Below, in pieces: positions 44,324 through 52,614 of a DNA stretch of 64,000 nt; positions within the stretch are counted from its first letter, which is position 1, and each line of letters opens with the position of its first letter. Both the position numbers and the translations under genes were made by a program. Below the pieces are notes generated by a model. It had not been told where the DNA came from. It saw nothing but the letters and a program-made list of their open reading frames with translations, and did no database searches. Origin of the DNA: Yoonia vestfoldensis DSM 16212 (GTDB taxonomy: Bacteria > Pseudomonadota > Alphaproteobacteria > Rhodobacterales > Rhodobacteraceae); contig NZ_KB907989.1 of the NCBI RefSeq assembly GCF_000382265.1, positions 1-64,000 on the forward strand, written 5' to 3'.

Positions 44324-45658
44324 TCAGCGTTTGGCGTCGGTTGCAGCCTTTTTGGCAGCTGCGATGATCGGGCTGTCTTTTGCAGCCGCCGCAGCCGGGG
44401 CGGTGGCGATGATGCCAGCGGCATCGCTGCGGGCGGCCAAATCGGCCAGGACGCGGGCGCGCAGGGCTTCGGGCTTCAAGCCACGCGAGACCGCGTCAGC
44501 CGCGTCGATTTGGACCCCGAGGCGGGCGGCCTGCGCACAGACCTGCGCGACTTCGGCTGCTTCTGCACGAACAGCGTCGGCGTTCATTGCCGCTGTGTCG
44601 GGTGCCACTGCAACCGACAGCACGGGCATCGTTGGTGCGGCCGCTGTTGTTGTCTGTGTGGGATTGGTGACGGCTGTCGGTGCCGGGTTCGGGGTATCGG
44701 TGGGCGTGTTGGTCATCTGTGGACCCTTTCTGCTGGGGGGAGTAGTGCCGCGGGGCGCGGCGGAGAAAGCGTGGAAGGCAGTGACGGGATCGGCCAATTC
44801 GTCGGCGAGGCCCGCTGCGATGGCATCAGCGCCGCGAAACACGGCCGCTTCGGTGGCAAGTGCAGCTGCATGGCTGAGACGATCCCCGCGCCCTGCGGCG
44901 ACGGTCTCTGCAAAGAGGAAGCGCACCACCTCCAGCTCGCGTTGCATCTGGTCGTGCACGGCTTCGGGCAGGGGCTGATATGGATTGGCGTCGATCTTGT
45001 GGACCCCGGCATGGATCAGCGTGACGGCGATGCCCTTTTGATCCAGTGCCCCGCTCATATCCGTGTGCAGCGCAACGACGCCGATGCTGCCGACAGCGCC
45101 GGTGCGGGGCAGGATGATGCGGTCGGCCTGAGAGGCCAGGACGTAGCCAGCGGACAGCGCGTGTTCGGCCACGAAGGCGTGCACCGGCTTCTGTGCGCGC
45201 GCCGCCCGAATGCGGTCGGCCAGATCGAAGGCGCCAGCGACCTCGCCACCGAAGCTGTCGATGTCGAGTGCGATGCCCCGCACGCCGGGATCGGCCAGCG
45301 CTGCCAGCAGCTGAGCGGCGATCCCCTCGTAGGAGGTCAGGCCGGAAGATTGCCCAATCCACGACCCACGGTGCACAAGTGTGCCCGCGATTTCGATGAC
45401 GGCGATGCCGTCGATCATAGCGAAGGGCTGGCTACCGTTCCGCTGGTGGCGCTGGGCCAGATCGTTCCCGAACAGCGAAGCACGGACGGGCAGGCTGGGG
45501 GCAGTCTGGTCAGCGGCTTCCCCCTCCAGCCCCTGGAAGGTGATTTCCTGCCCGGTGATGCGCGGACCCAACCCCGACAGGAAGGCCAGCGCCTTGGCCG
45601 GGTCGACCATCAGCGGTGTGTTGAAAGCGCGCTGGGCGATCTGGGCGTGGTGCATCAT
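44324..45658 (-). CDS. S49-type capsid maturation protease with scaffold tail
   Basis: A 444-aa protein of the lambda gpC type. Residues 60-290 form a ClpP/SppA-like serine protease domain: IAVIEIAGTLVHRGSW, LDIDSFGGEVAGAFDLADRI, and GAVGSIGVVALHTDMSG with the nucleophile Ser near 190. The C-terminal 130 residues are Ala/Thr/Pro-rich and helical and probably act as scaffold, as Nu3 does in lambda. The start overlaps the portal stop (45655-45658). Confidence 0.9.
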   Translation of the reverse strand: MMHHAQIAQRAFNTPLMVDPAKALAFLSGLGPRITGQEITFQGLEGEAADQTAPSLPVRASLFGNDLAQRHQRNGSQPFAMIDGIAVIEIAGTLVHRGSWIGQSSGLTSYEGIAAQLLAALADPGVRGIALDIDSFGGEVAGAFDLADRIRAARAQKPVHAFVAEHALSAGYVLASQADRIILPRTGAVGSIGVVALHTDMSGALDQKGIAVTLIHAGVHKIDANPYQPLPEAVHDQMQRELEVVRFLFAETVAAGRGDRLSHAAALATEAAVFRGADAIAAGLADELADPVTAFHAFSAAPRGTTPPSRKGPQMTNTPTDTPNPAPTAVTNPTQTTTAAAPTMPVLSVAVAPDTAAMNADAVRAEAAEVAQVCAQAARLGVQIDAADAVSRGLKPEALRARVLADLAARSDAAGIIATAPAAAAAKDSPIIAAAKKAATDAKR

Positions 45659-47151
45659 GCGCCCTCCTTAGGGTCAGGTTTCTCGTCGCCGGTGTCGTCG
45701 GCCTCGTCGTCTTTGGCGCTGTCCTGATCCGCATCTTTCGCCGTGTCTTCGCCCGGCCCTTGTGCCGGGGATCCCGGCCTCCGGAAGTCGAGGCCCATAT
45801 CCCGTTCGCGTTTCCGCTCGGCGGCAATTTCCCGGTCCACCTGCTCGGCGTCGTAGCCGCGCTCGGCCAAGGCTTGGGTGCGGGATTTCAGCCCTGCCTC
45901 GATCTGCAGGATCTCGGCCGAGGCGTCCTTCATCGGGTCGATCCAGTCCCATTTGGTCGGCAACCAGGCGCAGGCCTGATATTGCCGCCGCTGGCTGTCA
46001 TAGCCCGGCAGTTCCAGCGCGCCTGACAGCACGGCCGTGTCCATCCAGCGCACCCAGACCGCGCGGCAGAGCTGATAGACCAACACGCCGTGCTGCCAGG
46101 CCGAGATGCGGCGGCGGAATTCGATGAGGCTGATCCGCGTGTTCGAGAAGTTGCCCTTGGCCGTGTCGCCGGTCAGATAGCCATAGGGTACGCCCAGCGC
46201 CGCCGCGATTTGCAGCAGGGTCCGATACTGGAACGGCTCATAGGTGCCGCCGGAGTCAGGCGTGGCCGGGGTGGAAACATCCTCGCCGGGATCCAGCCGC
46301 ACCACCTGGCCGGGTTCGACTTCGAGATCCTCCTCGGTCGGTTCCAGCGGGGTTTCGGGGGCGGGGGAGGTGATGAACATCGCGAACATCGCCGCGATCT
46401 TCTTCCGCTCCAGCTCGGCGTCGTCGTAGAGGTCGAGTGTGAACAGCTTCACGATGGCGGCGGCGAAGCGTGAGACCCCGCGTAATTGCCCCGCCTCGAC
46501 CGGGTCGAGGACGTGGATGACGTCACCAGCCGGGACACGGACGCTTTCGCCCGCGAGGCCGGGATCGGTCAGATCACCCGGATGGCGGCGCAAGAAGTGG
46601 TATGCGACACGGCGGCCGATGCCGTCGAACTCGATGCCCTGACGGATCAGTCCGGCGCCGGGCAGGGTGCGGTTCATGTCGAGCGGCAGCATTTCTGCGG
46701 GCAGCATCTGCAACTGGAGCGGGACGGTCAGGCCATCCTCCAAGCGCCGGGGCCGGATGCGGATGAATACCTCGCCCGACAGGAACACCTCGCGCGCGGC
46801 GCGGCGCTGCAGCCCATAGAAATCGGTCAGCCCTTCGGCATCGGCATCGTCGGTCCAGGCGAGCCATAGCGCCTGCAACTCTTCTTTCTTGGCGGCATCG
46901 GCGATGGAACTGGACGGCTTGATGCCATCGCCCACGACATTGCTGGCGAAACTCTCCACCGCATTCGCCGCATAGCCATTGTTGCGCACCAGCCAGCGGG
47001 CGCGGGCGGTGATCGTATCGCCCGATGCCGCGATCAGCGTGTTCACATGGGCGCGGCTGGCGCGAAACCCACGCAGGCGGCGATGGGCCTGCGCGGCATC
47101 GAAACCCCCGATGATCGAGCCGATGCGCTGGCGAAAGGCCTCGAACGCCAT
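45655..47151 (-). CDS. Portal protein (lambda gpB family)
   Basis: A 498-aa portal that forms the DNA entry ring. Family blocks are seen throughout: RFRASRAHVNTLIAASGDTI-like N-terminus, FASNVVGDGIKPS near residue 65, HVLDPVEAGQLRGVSRFAAAIV near 210, and VPYGYLTGDTAKGNFSNTRISLIEFRRRI near 320. A highly acidic C-terminus (DADQDSAKDDEADDTGDEKPD) follows. It is 3 bp from the gpW-like gene. Confidence 0.93.
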   Translation of the reverse strand: MAFEAFRQRIGSIIGGFDAAQAHRRLRGFRASRAHVNTLIAASGDTITARARWLVRNNGYAANAVESFASNVVGDGIKPSSSIADAAKKEELQALWLAWTDDADAEGLTDFYGLQRRAAREVFLSGEVFIRIRPRRLEDGLTVPLQLQMLPAEMLPLDMNRTLPGAGLIRQGIEFDGIGRRVAYHFLRRHPGDLTDPGLAGESVRVPAGDVIHVLDPVEAGQLRGVSRFAAAIVKLFTLDLYDDAELERKKIAAMFAMFITSPAPETPLEPTEEDLEVEPGQVVRLDPGEDVSTPATPDSGGTYEPFQYRTLLQIAAALGVPYGYLTGDTAKGNFSNTRISLIEFRRRISAWQHGVLVYQLCRAVWVRWMDTAVLSGALELPGYDSQRRQYQACAWLPTKWDWIDPMKDASAEILQIEAGLKSRTQALAERGYDAEQVDREIAAERKRERDMGLDFRRPGSPAQGPGEDTAKDADQDSAKDDEADDTGDEKPDPKEGA

Positions 47152-47154
47152 GGA

Positions 47155-47370
47155 TCACAGGCCCTTCGAGGCCACGGTGCCCCAGCGGCGACGACGTGGC
47201 GCACCGGTTGTGGCCGTGGCAATCCGGGTTTCGAGATCGCTGATGGCGTTCGCCAGTTCGGCGTCAGAGCCATAGTTGATCGACTTGCCGTCATAGCTGA
47301 CCGACCGGACGCCCGCATAGCGGGCCTCCTGCAACGCGGCCAACAGCGCGCGCATCCGTTCCAGATCCAT
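47155..47370 (-). CDS. gpW-like head completion protein
   Basis: A 71-aa protein between terminase and portal, the lambda W position. The pattern LERMRALLAALQEARYAGVRSVSYDGKSINYGSDAELANAISDLE fits the gpW family that stabilises the packaged head. Confidence 0.85.
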   Translation of the reverse strand: MDLERMRALLAALQEARYAGVRSVSYDGKSINYGSDAELANAISDLETRIATATTGAPRRRRWGTVASKGL

Positions 47371-47371
47371 C

Positions 47372-49432
47372 TCAATCCCTCATGAAGTTCGGTGTGTAGG
47401 CCCGGCGTTTGCGCCGTGGCGTTGTCGGTGTTCCGGCCTTGGGCGCGGCGGGCGTGGCGGGTTCTGTTGGGGTCGCAACCTGCGCTGCTGGTCGGGTTTC
47501 CACTCCGGCCTGCGCTTCCAGCCGCCGCCATGTCGCCTCGTCCCAGCGATCTGCACCCATGATCCAAGCTGCAGCCCGGGCATAGACCCGTGTGTCGAGC
47601 GCCTCGTTGCGCTCGCGCATCTTTTGCCATTCTTGGTGGGCATAGCCGCGCTTGTTGCGCACGGTGACCAGCTGTTCAGCCACCAGCTGCTTGAGCCATT
47701 CGGTATCGATCCAGTCGGGCAAGTGGACCGTGCCCGGGGCATCCAGCACGCCCAGCGCGCGGTCCTCATCGGACAGGCGTTCCAGCCGCAGGAAGCGGTA
47801 GGTTTCGGTCTTGAAGGTGGCCGTGGCCACAGACCACAGCCGCGCGCCCCGGCGCAGACGTTTGCCGCCGATGGTGGCATCGACAAAGGTCGGCCCTGAC
47901 ACCGGCGTGGCGCGGTTGAAGCCCTCCAGGCCCTTGATCGGGCAGACCTGATCAAAGCCCTGTTTCCGCGCCCATGCGTAAACTGCCGGGGCTTCATAGC
48001 CGGTGTCGATGGCTAGTTTGCCGATGACCATGACCGCGCCATTGGCGCAAGCCCATGTTCGACCAAAGAGCGCGGTCAGCTTGTCCCAGCAGGCCGGATC
48101 GTCCGGGCCGCCCGCAATGACGATGTGATCGACCAGCCAGGAATCGAGGCCGCGACCCCATGCCCAGACGTCGACCTCGATCCGGTCTTTCTGCACGTCC
48201 ACGCCAGCCGTCAGGAACAGACCGCCGACGGGGATCTGCACGCCCGCGTAGCTTTCGCGACGTTCGGCAAGCCGCTGCCACTCAGGGGCTTCGCCCGACT
48301 CCACCCACGTCTCGCCCAGAAGCGTGTTTTGCGCGACGCGCAGCATCGCCTCCGAGCCTTGGGCTGCCAGCCATTCCCGCGCGACCTGTTGCCAGCTTTT
48401 CCAGCCCAAGGGCGAATAGAGCGCCGAGATGTGGAAGCCGATGGAATGCGGATCGGCGGAAACGGCGGTTGCGCGCCACTCGCCGCGCGCCAGCATCTGC
48501 GTCTTGTGATGCTCGGCGATGGATTTTTCGCAGCCCTCGCAATGATAGGCGGCGGTGTCAGGCCGCCCCTTGTCCCAGCGCAGGCGTTCGAATTGCAGCC
48601 ATTGCATTGCTCCGCAGTGGGGGCACGGGACGAAGTAGCGGCGCTGGTCCGAGGCATCGAACTCGCGCTCGATCCGCGACAAACCCCGGATCGTCGGGGT
48701 CGAGACCATGAACACCTTGCGCCGGTGCGAGAAGGTGGTGGTCCGCGCCTCGGCCAGTGAGACCGGGTCGCCTTCTTCGTCAGCCGAGGCCGGATAAGCG
48801 TCCACCTCGTCAAGAAAGATATACCGCGCGGGCATGGACCGCAGGCCAGCCGCCGAATTGGCACCGGTCAGCACGAGGATGCCGCCCGGGAACTCCTTCG
48901 ACAGCATTGAATTGCCAGCATCGCGCGACCGGGCCGGATTGACCCTCTCACGCAGCGCAGGGGAGTCCGCGATCAGAGGGTCCAGCCGCCCGCGTGACGT
49001 GCGCTTGGCCAGGTCCAGCGATGGTAGTACCGCCAGCATCGGGCCGGGCGCGTGGTGAATGACAAAGCCGATCCAGTTGTTGCCAGCCTCGGTCGCCCCG
49101 ACCTGTGCCGCCTTCATGAAGGTCACACGCTGGGCCGGGTGCCGCGGCGACAGGGCATCCATGATTTCGCGCAGGTAGGGCGCGCGGGCGGTGCGATATC
49201 GCCCCGGTTCGGCCGCAGCACGAGACGATAGCCAGCGGTGTGCATCCGCCCATTCCGACACTGTCAGGTCCGGGTCGGGGCGCATGCCCTTGCGCCAGCT
49301 GCGCAAGATGTCTTCGGCCCCATCAAAGCCAAGGTCGAGATCGTCCGTCAGATCCCCGCTGGTCAGATCATCTTTGTCATCATCCAAGCGAGACCCGGAG
49401 ATCGGCGAGGGCTTCGAGGTGCTGTCTGACAT
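47372..49432 (-). CDS. Terminase large subunit (lambda gpA family)
   Basis: A 686-aa packaging motor and nuclease. Visible are the variant Walker A in VTFMKAAQVGATEAGNNW near residue 109, Walker B YIFLDEVDAYP near 205, a Cys pair CPHCGAM, and the C-terminal nuclease region with IDTGYEAPAVYAWAR. Unlike many, it has a Pro/Thr-rich C-terminal tail. It overlaps the small-subunit-like gene by 53 bp. The gpA family implies cos-type packaging. Confidence 0.93.
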   Translation of the reverse strand: MSDSTSKPSPISGSRLDDDKDDLTSGDLTDDLDLGFDGAEDILRSWRKGMRPDPDLTVSEWADAHRWLSSRAAAEPGRYRTARAPYLREIMDALSPRHPAQRVTFMKAAQVGATEAGNNWIGFVIHHAPGPMLAVLPSLDLAKRTSRGRLDPLIADSPALRERVNPARSRDAGNSMLSKEFPGGILVLTGANSAAGLRSMPARYIFLDEVDAYPASADEEGDPVSLAEARTTTFSHRRKVFMVSTPTIRGLSRIEREFDASDQRRYFVPCPHCGAMQWLQFERLRWDKGRPDTAAYHCEGCEKSIAEHHKTQMLARGEWRATAVSADPHSIGFHISALYSPLGWKSWQQVAREWLAAQGSEAMLRVAQNTLLGETWVESGEAPEWQRLAERRESYAGVQIPVGGLFLTAGVDVQKDRIEVDVWAWGRGLDSWLVDHIVIAGGPDDPACWDKLTALFGRTWACANGAVMVIGKLAIDTGYEAPAVYAWARKQGFDQVCPIKGLEGFNRATPVSGPTFVDATIGGKRLRRGARLWSVATATFKTETYRFLRLERLSDEDRALGVLDAPGTVHLPDWIDTEWLKQLVAEQLVTVRNKRGYAHQEWQKMRERNEALDTRVYARAAAWIMGADRWDEATWRRLEAQAGVETRPAAQVATPTEPATPAAPKAGTPTTPRRKRRAYTPNFMRD

Positions 49433-49919
49433 GGGCTTCCAACACCCTCTGCAGGATCGCGGCCTCGATGATCACCGGTGTTCCGGTTTGCTTTTCCACT
49501 CCCAGAGCCACTTCCGCCGCCATCAGTGCTGACACGCGGGCAGGCCAGGTGACCCATGTGTCGCGTTCCTGCCGCGCAAGACGGAACACCAGCGCTTCGG
49601 CCCGGGCGCGATCAACCAGCGCGCCCTTCTTCTTCTGGATGCCAAGCTGCTTGTCCTGCGCCTGGTAGACCGTCAGCGCGGTGCGGGCCTTCAGGTACGA
49701 CGAGCTGTCGGCGGGGCCGCTGAAACTGCTATCGCCGCCACCGGTGCTGCGGCGCTGCTGGTCCGGATCGGTCATGTCGGCCCGGCGCACGTCGGACGCC
49801 GCCGCATTGATCGACCCGTCGCTGTAAACCACCAGCCGCCCCGCCTTGCGCGCCTTCTGGATCGCTCCGCGCGACAGGCCGGAATGGGCGGAATACTCGC
49901 GTTCGGACATACCTTCCAT
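49380..49919 (-). CDS. Terminase small subunit-like DNA-binding protein
   Basis: A 179-aa protein upstream of the large subunit. The N-terminus is a helix-turn-helix (SEREYSAHSGLSRGAIQKARKAGRLVVYSDGSIN), as in lambda Nu1-type small subunits that bind cos. The rest is helical with a coiled-coil stretch (YLKARTALTVYQAQDKQLGIQKKKGALVDR). A cos site would be expected just upstream (49920-50058), but I cannot identify it. Confidence 0.85.
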   Translation of the reverse strand: MEGMSEREYSAHSGLSRGAIQKARKAGRLVVYSDGSINAAASDVRRADMTDPDQQRRSTGGGDSSFSGPADSSSYLKARTALTVYQAQDKQLGIQKKKGALVDRARAEALVFRLARQERDTWVTWPARVSALMAAEVALGVEKQTGTPVIIEAAILQRVLEAHVRQHLEALADLRVSLG

Positions 49920-50058
49920 GGCGCTGCGATTGACCTCAAGATATTGGAACTAAACAGAAATAATGATCTAATTCAGTTGATTACACTCCCGGATAGAGCG
50001 ATTCATGGTGGCACGAAGCGGGTGCATCGCACCCCGCACACAAGGATCGGAGACAGCC

Positions 50059-50277
50059 ATGCGCGCACAGGAAAAGATGGGGCACAGCTCGATGAGCGAG
50101 GGGTGGCGGGACCACACCAGCCCTGCGCAAGAGCGGGTGAACTGGGTGATGGACGAGGTGATGTCGGGGCGGATGAGCCAGGCCGACGGGATGGTCGAGA
50201 TGGCACGCGCCCAGGAGATGATGCGCGAGGAAGCCCGCGCGCGGACGACCCACCCTGAACACCGCTGGGAGGAGTGA
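50059..50277 (+). CDS. Small phage protein of unknown function
   Basis: A 72-aa Met-rich, charged helical protein. I chose the ATG at 50059 because the preceding GGAGACAGCC matches the site before the ATG at 50750; the frame is open to 50005. It begins a run of six short plus-strand genes between terminase and the methyltransferases. No domain is recognised. Its stop lies 2 bp before the next ATG. Confidence 0.6.
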   Translation: MRAQEKMGHSSMSEGWRDHTSPAQERVNWVMDEVMSGRMSQADGMVEMARAQEMMREEARARTTHPEHRWEE

Positions 50278-50279
50278 CC

Positions 50280-50492
50280 ATGGCACGCCGCAAGCCCGCC
50301 GATCCCAACGCCACCCGCGATGCCCTGATCCTCGAGATTGCCCAGCGCCAGTTCCGCATCGAGACGCTTGAAACCCGCAACTGGGACCGGCTCGACTTCC
50401 ACGATGTCGCCGTCTGGGCGATCCGCGCCGCGCTCGAGGAGGCTTTCGAGGCCGGACGTCACGCCGCTGAAACCACCACAACCAAATCCTGA
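50280..50492 (+). CDS. DUF6900-like small phage protein
   Basis: A 70-aa protein. RDALILEIAQRQFRIETLETRNWDRLDFHDVAVWAIRAALEEAFEAGR resembles the DUF6900 family of small phage/element proteins of unknown role. Starts at the ATG at 50280, with GGAG seven bases upstream; part of the plus-strand run. Confidence 0.65.
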   Translation: MARRKPADPNATRDALILEIAQRQFRIETLETRNWDRLDFHDVAVWAIRAALEEAFEAGRHAAETTTTKS

Positions 50493-50504
50493 AAGGACCA
50501 GATC

Positions 50505-50717
50505 ATGGCCATCGCCACCACCACTGACTTGACACGCATTTTCATCGACCGCAGCCGCTTCATTCAGGCCATGAGCGTGGCCGCGCTGCAGGGTCACCTC
50601 AACGACCTCAACCTGAATTCCGAGGTCTTCGAGATGGCAGGCCGGGTCGGGATCGACTGCCTGACAATCGAACTGGCCGATGTCGTGCCAGTCCTGAAAC
50701 AGCACGGGCTGATCTGA
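50505..50717 (+). CDS. Small phage protein of unknown function
   Basis: A 70-aa protein beginning MAIATTTDLTRIFIDRSRF, preceded by GAAAGGACC. Mixed alpha/beta composition, no motif recognised. It lies 12 bp after the DUF6900-like gene and is evidently co-transcribed. Confidence 0.6.
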   Translation: MAIATTTDLTRIFIDRSRFIQAMSVAALQGHLNDLNLNSEVFEMAGRVGIDCLTIELADVVPVLKQHGLI

Positions 50718-50749
50718 GCCAGCGCGAAACCCCCAACACGGAGACAGCA

Positions 50750-51046
50750 ATGAGCACCCGCGCGCAGATCGCCATCCAGATTGGCCCCGAGGAATGGGCC
50801 CATGTCTATGTGCACTTTGACGGCTATCCCGCTCACATGCTTCCCGCGCTGGCAGGCTGGAAGCCCGAGGACATCCTCAACGCCCGCGAAATCCGGCAGG
50901 TCACGGTCGACACGCTGGACTGCTTCAACCCGCCCAGCGATCCGCGCATCCTACCGCGCCCGACGCGGGAGTTTGCCCACCTTTACATGTGGATCGGATG
51001 CCAGTGGGTGGCGGTCGAACCGAAGGCCGATGCGCCCGGAGTGTAA
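50750..51046 (+). CDS. Small phage/element protein of unknown function
   Basis: A 98-aa protein (STRAQIAIQIGPEEWAHVYVHFDGYPAHMLPAL) preceded by CACGGAGACAGCA. The pattern RAQI...VYVHFDGYP is one I have met in small proteins from plasmids and phages without a known role. No catalytic motif. Confidence 0.65.
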   Translation: MSTRAQIAIQIGPEEWAHVYVHFDGYPAHMLPALAGWKPEDILNAREIRQVTVDTLDCFNPPSDPRILPRPTREFAHLYMWIGCQWVAVEPKADAPGV

Positions 51047-51148
51047 TCAGAAAGCACTGGTATTGCTTGGATTTACCTACACTTGCCGCCCCGCCAGAGC
51101 GATGGTGATTACACGAAAACGATGCAACTCAGCGAAGGAACCCCCGCC

Positions 51149-51376
51149 ATGACCACCCGCCGCGCCACCGACAATTCCAAAGCCCTCGACGCTTTCATGA
51201 CCACCAAGTTCCAGATCGACGCGATGCTGGAACGGCTGAAGGCCCTGAGCGACGACCATTTTGAGACCCACCCCGACGAAATCAACTGGGGCGACGTCGG
51301 CACGCTGAACCTTTACGCAAGCCTGCTGCGCCAGATCACCGACAGCGCCTTCAAGGAGGGCGAACATGCCGCTTGA
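51149..51376 (+). CDS. Small phage protein of unknown function
   Basis: A 75-aa helical protein (LDAFMTTKFQIDAMLERLKALSDDHFETHPDEINWGDVGTLNLYASLLRQITD). I chose the ATG at 51149 with AAGGA upstream; the frame opens at 51083. It overlaps the next gene by 11 bp. Confidence 0.6.
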   Translation: MTTRRATDNSKALDAFMTTKFQIDAMLERLKALSDDHFETHPDEINWGDVGTLNLYASLLRQITDSAFKEGEHAA

Positions 51377-51590
51377 TCCCGCCCAGCGCCACCATATCGA
51401 ACAGGACGCGATCACCGCCGCGTGGGAGGCCGAACGTCTCGTGGCCTGCGACGATGCCATCGCCTTGCTGCGCGAAATCGCCGATCTGGAACGCGACGAC
51501 GATGGTGATGTGATCATCGGGACCGATGCCGATGGCCACAATGACCTCATGTCCCGCATCACTGCTTTCCTTGCCACCCACGACCAATAG
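51366..51590 (+). CDS. Small phage protein of unknown function
   Basis: A 74-aa acidic helical protein overlapping its upstream neighbour. Sequence (IEQDAITAAWEAERLVACDDAIALLREIADLERDDDGD) gives no family. GGAGG lies within the preceding gene end, nine bases before the ATG. Confidence 0.6.
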   Translation: MPLDPAQRHHIEQDAITAAWEAERLVACDDAIALLREIADLERDDDGDVIIGTDADGHNDLMSRITAFLATHDQ

Positions 51591-51602
51591 GAGGAACCTG
51601 CC

Positions 51603-52136
51603 ATGACGAAACTCACCGAAACCCAGACCATTATCCTCAGCGCCGGGGCCCAGCGCCCCGAGAACATTGCCCTGCCGCTGCCGAAGGGGTTGCACGGTGC
51701 AGCGGCGAAGATGGTCGTCACCAAGATGATGGAACGCGGCTGGCTGCAGGAGGTCGACGCCAATCTGCGGCGCGGCGAACCCCTCTGGTATGAGACCGGC
51801 GATGGCCATGGCACCACGCTGGTGGTGACCGACGCCGGGCTGCTGGCCATCGGAATCGAACCGGTGGTCGTCAAGACCTTGGTCACCATCCGCGAAAATG
51901 CCGCAAAGGCAACGCCACCGAAGCCGCCGACCCTGCGCCCCGGAACCAAGCAGGCGATGTTGATCGAGATGCTGCAGACCGATAAGGGTGCCACCATCGC
52001 CGAAATCGTCGCAGCGACCGACTGGATGTCGCACACGGCGAGGGGCGTGATTTCCGGGGTGCTGAAGAAGAAACTGGGGTTGGCGATCACTGCGACGAAG
52101 GTCGACGGCAGGGGATCGGTGTATCGGATCGGCTGA
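51603..52136 (+). CDS. DUF3489 protein
   Basis: A 177-aa protein with a C-terminal DUF3489 domain (RPGTKQAMLIEMLQTDKGATIAEIVAATDWMSHTARGVISGVLKKKLGLAI), a winged-helix-like unit common in alphaproteobacterial phages and elements. A regulatory, DNA-binding role is inferred. It has GGAGG before the ATG and closes the plus-strand run. Confidence 0.8.
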   Translation: MTKLTETQTIILSAGAQRPENIALPLPKGLHGAAAKMVVTKMMERGWLQEVDANLRRGEPLWYETGDGHGTTLVVTDAGLLAIGIEPVVVKTLVTIRENAAKATPPKPPTLRPGTKQAMLIEMLQTDKGATIAEIVAATDWMSHTARGVISGVLKKKLGLAITATKVDGRGSVYRIG

Positions 52137-52245
52137 GGTCGCGATGAGCTCGATGTGTCTGTGTTGTCGTGATGTCATTCATTTGCTATGAGACAATATA
52201 GCAGAACGCTGGGTCAACGGCGCTGCTTATCCGAAAGTTTTAATT

Positions 52246-52494
52246 ATGACACTTTTGAAGTTGGCTGCATATGAGCAGCCGCTTAAGTGGGCAGCCCTAT
52301 TGCTGGGCCTGTTTAGCACGGTTTCCATCGTTCAGGATTGGCAATTGGCGGCTATGATGTTTGGCTTACCATTTTGCTTGATCTGGGTTTTCTGCGGCTG
52401 GCTCCGGACAGAGCCTCAGCTGAAACACATCAATGTAATCTTCTCGGCTCTCTATGTGTATGGGATATTTCGATACTTCTTCATCAACGCCTAA
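52246..52494 (+). CDS. Small membrane protein of unknown function
   Basis: An 82-aa protein with two or three hydrophobic segments (residues about 13-32, 36-52 and 62-80) and a basic loop. The stretch is AT-richer than its surroundings and the gene is separate from the DUF3489 run, so it may be another accessory gene. No family is recognised. Confidence 0.5.
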   Translation: MTLLKLAAYEQPLKWAALLLGLFSTVSIVQDWQLAAMMFGLPFCLIWVFCGWLRTEPQLKHINVIFSALYVYGIFRYFFINA

Positions 52495-52614
52495 CAGCGC
52501 CAGAGGCCGTAACGCCCGATCTTCTGTTTGTTTGTCCGGTTTTGTAACTCAGGTTGCGCGAGGTAAAGGCCGCTTGGTCCGCACAGCAGACATCGGCGGC
52601 CTTCTTCGGCAGAG

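Noticed and set aside
43871-45727. Plus-strand 618-aa frame over the decoration and protease genes
   Set aside because: Antisense of well-supported lambda-type head genes in high-GC DNA, where long spurious frames are common; Cys/Gly/Asp-rich composition without motifs.
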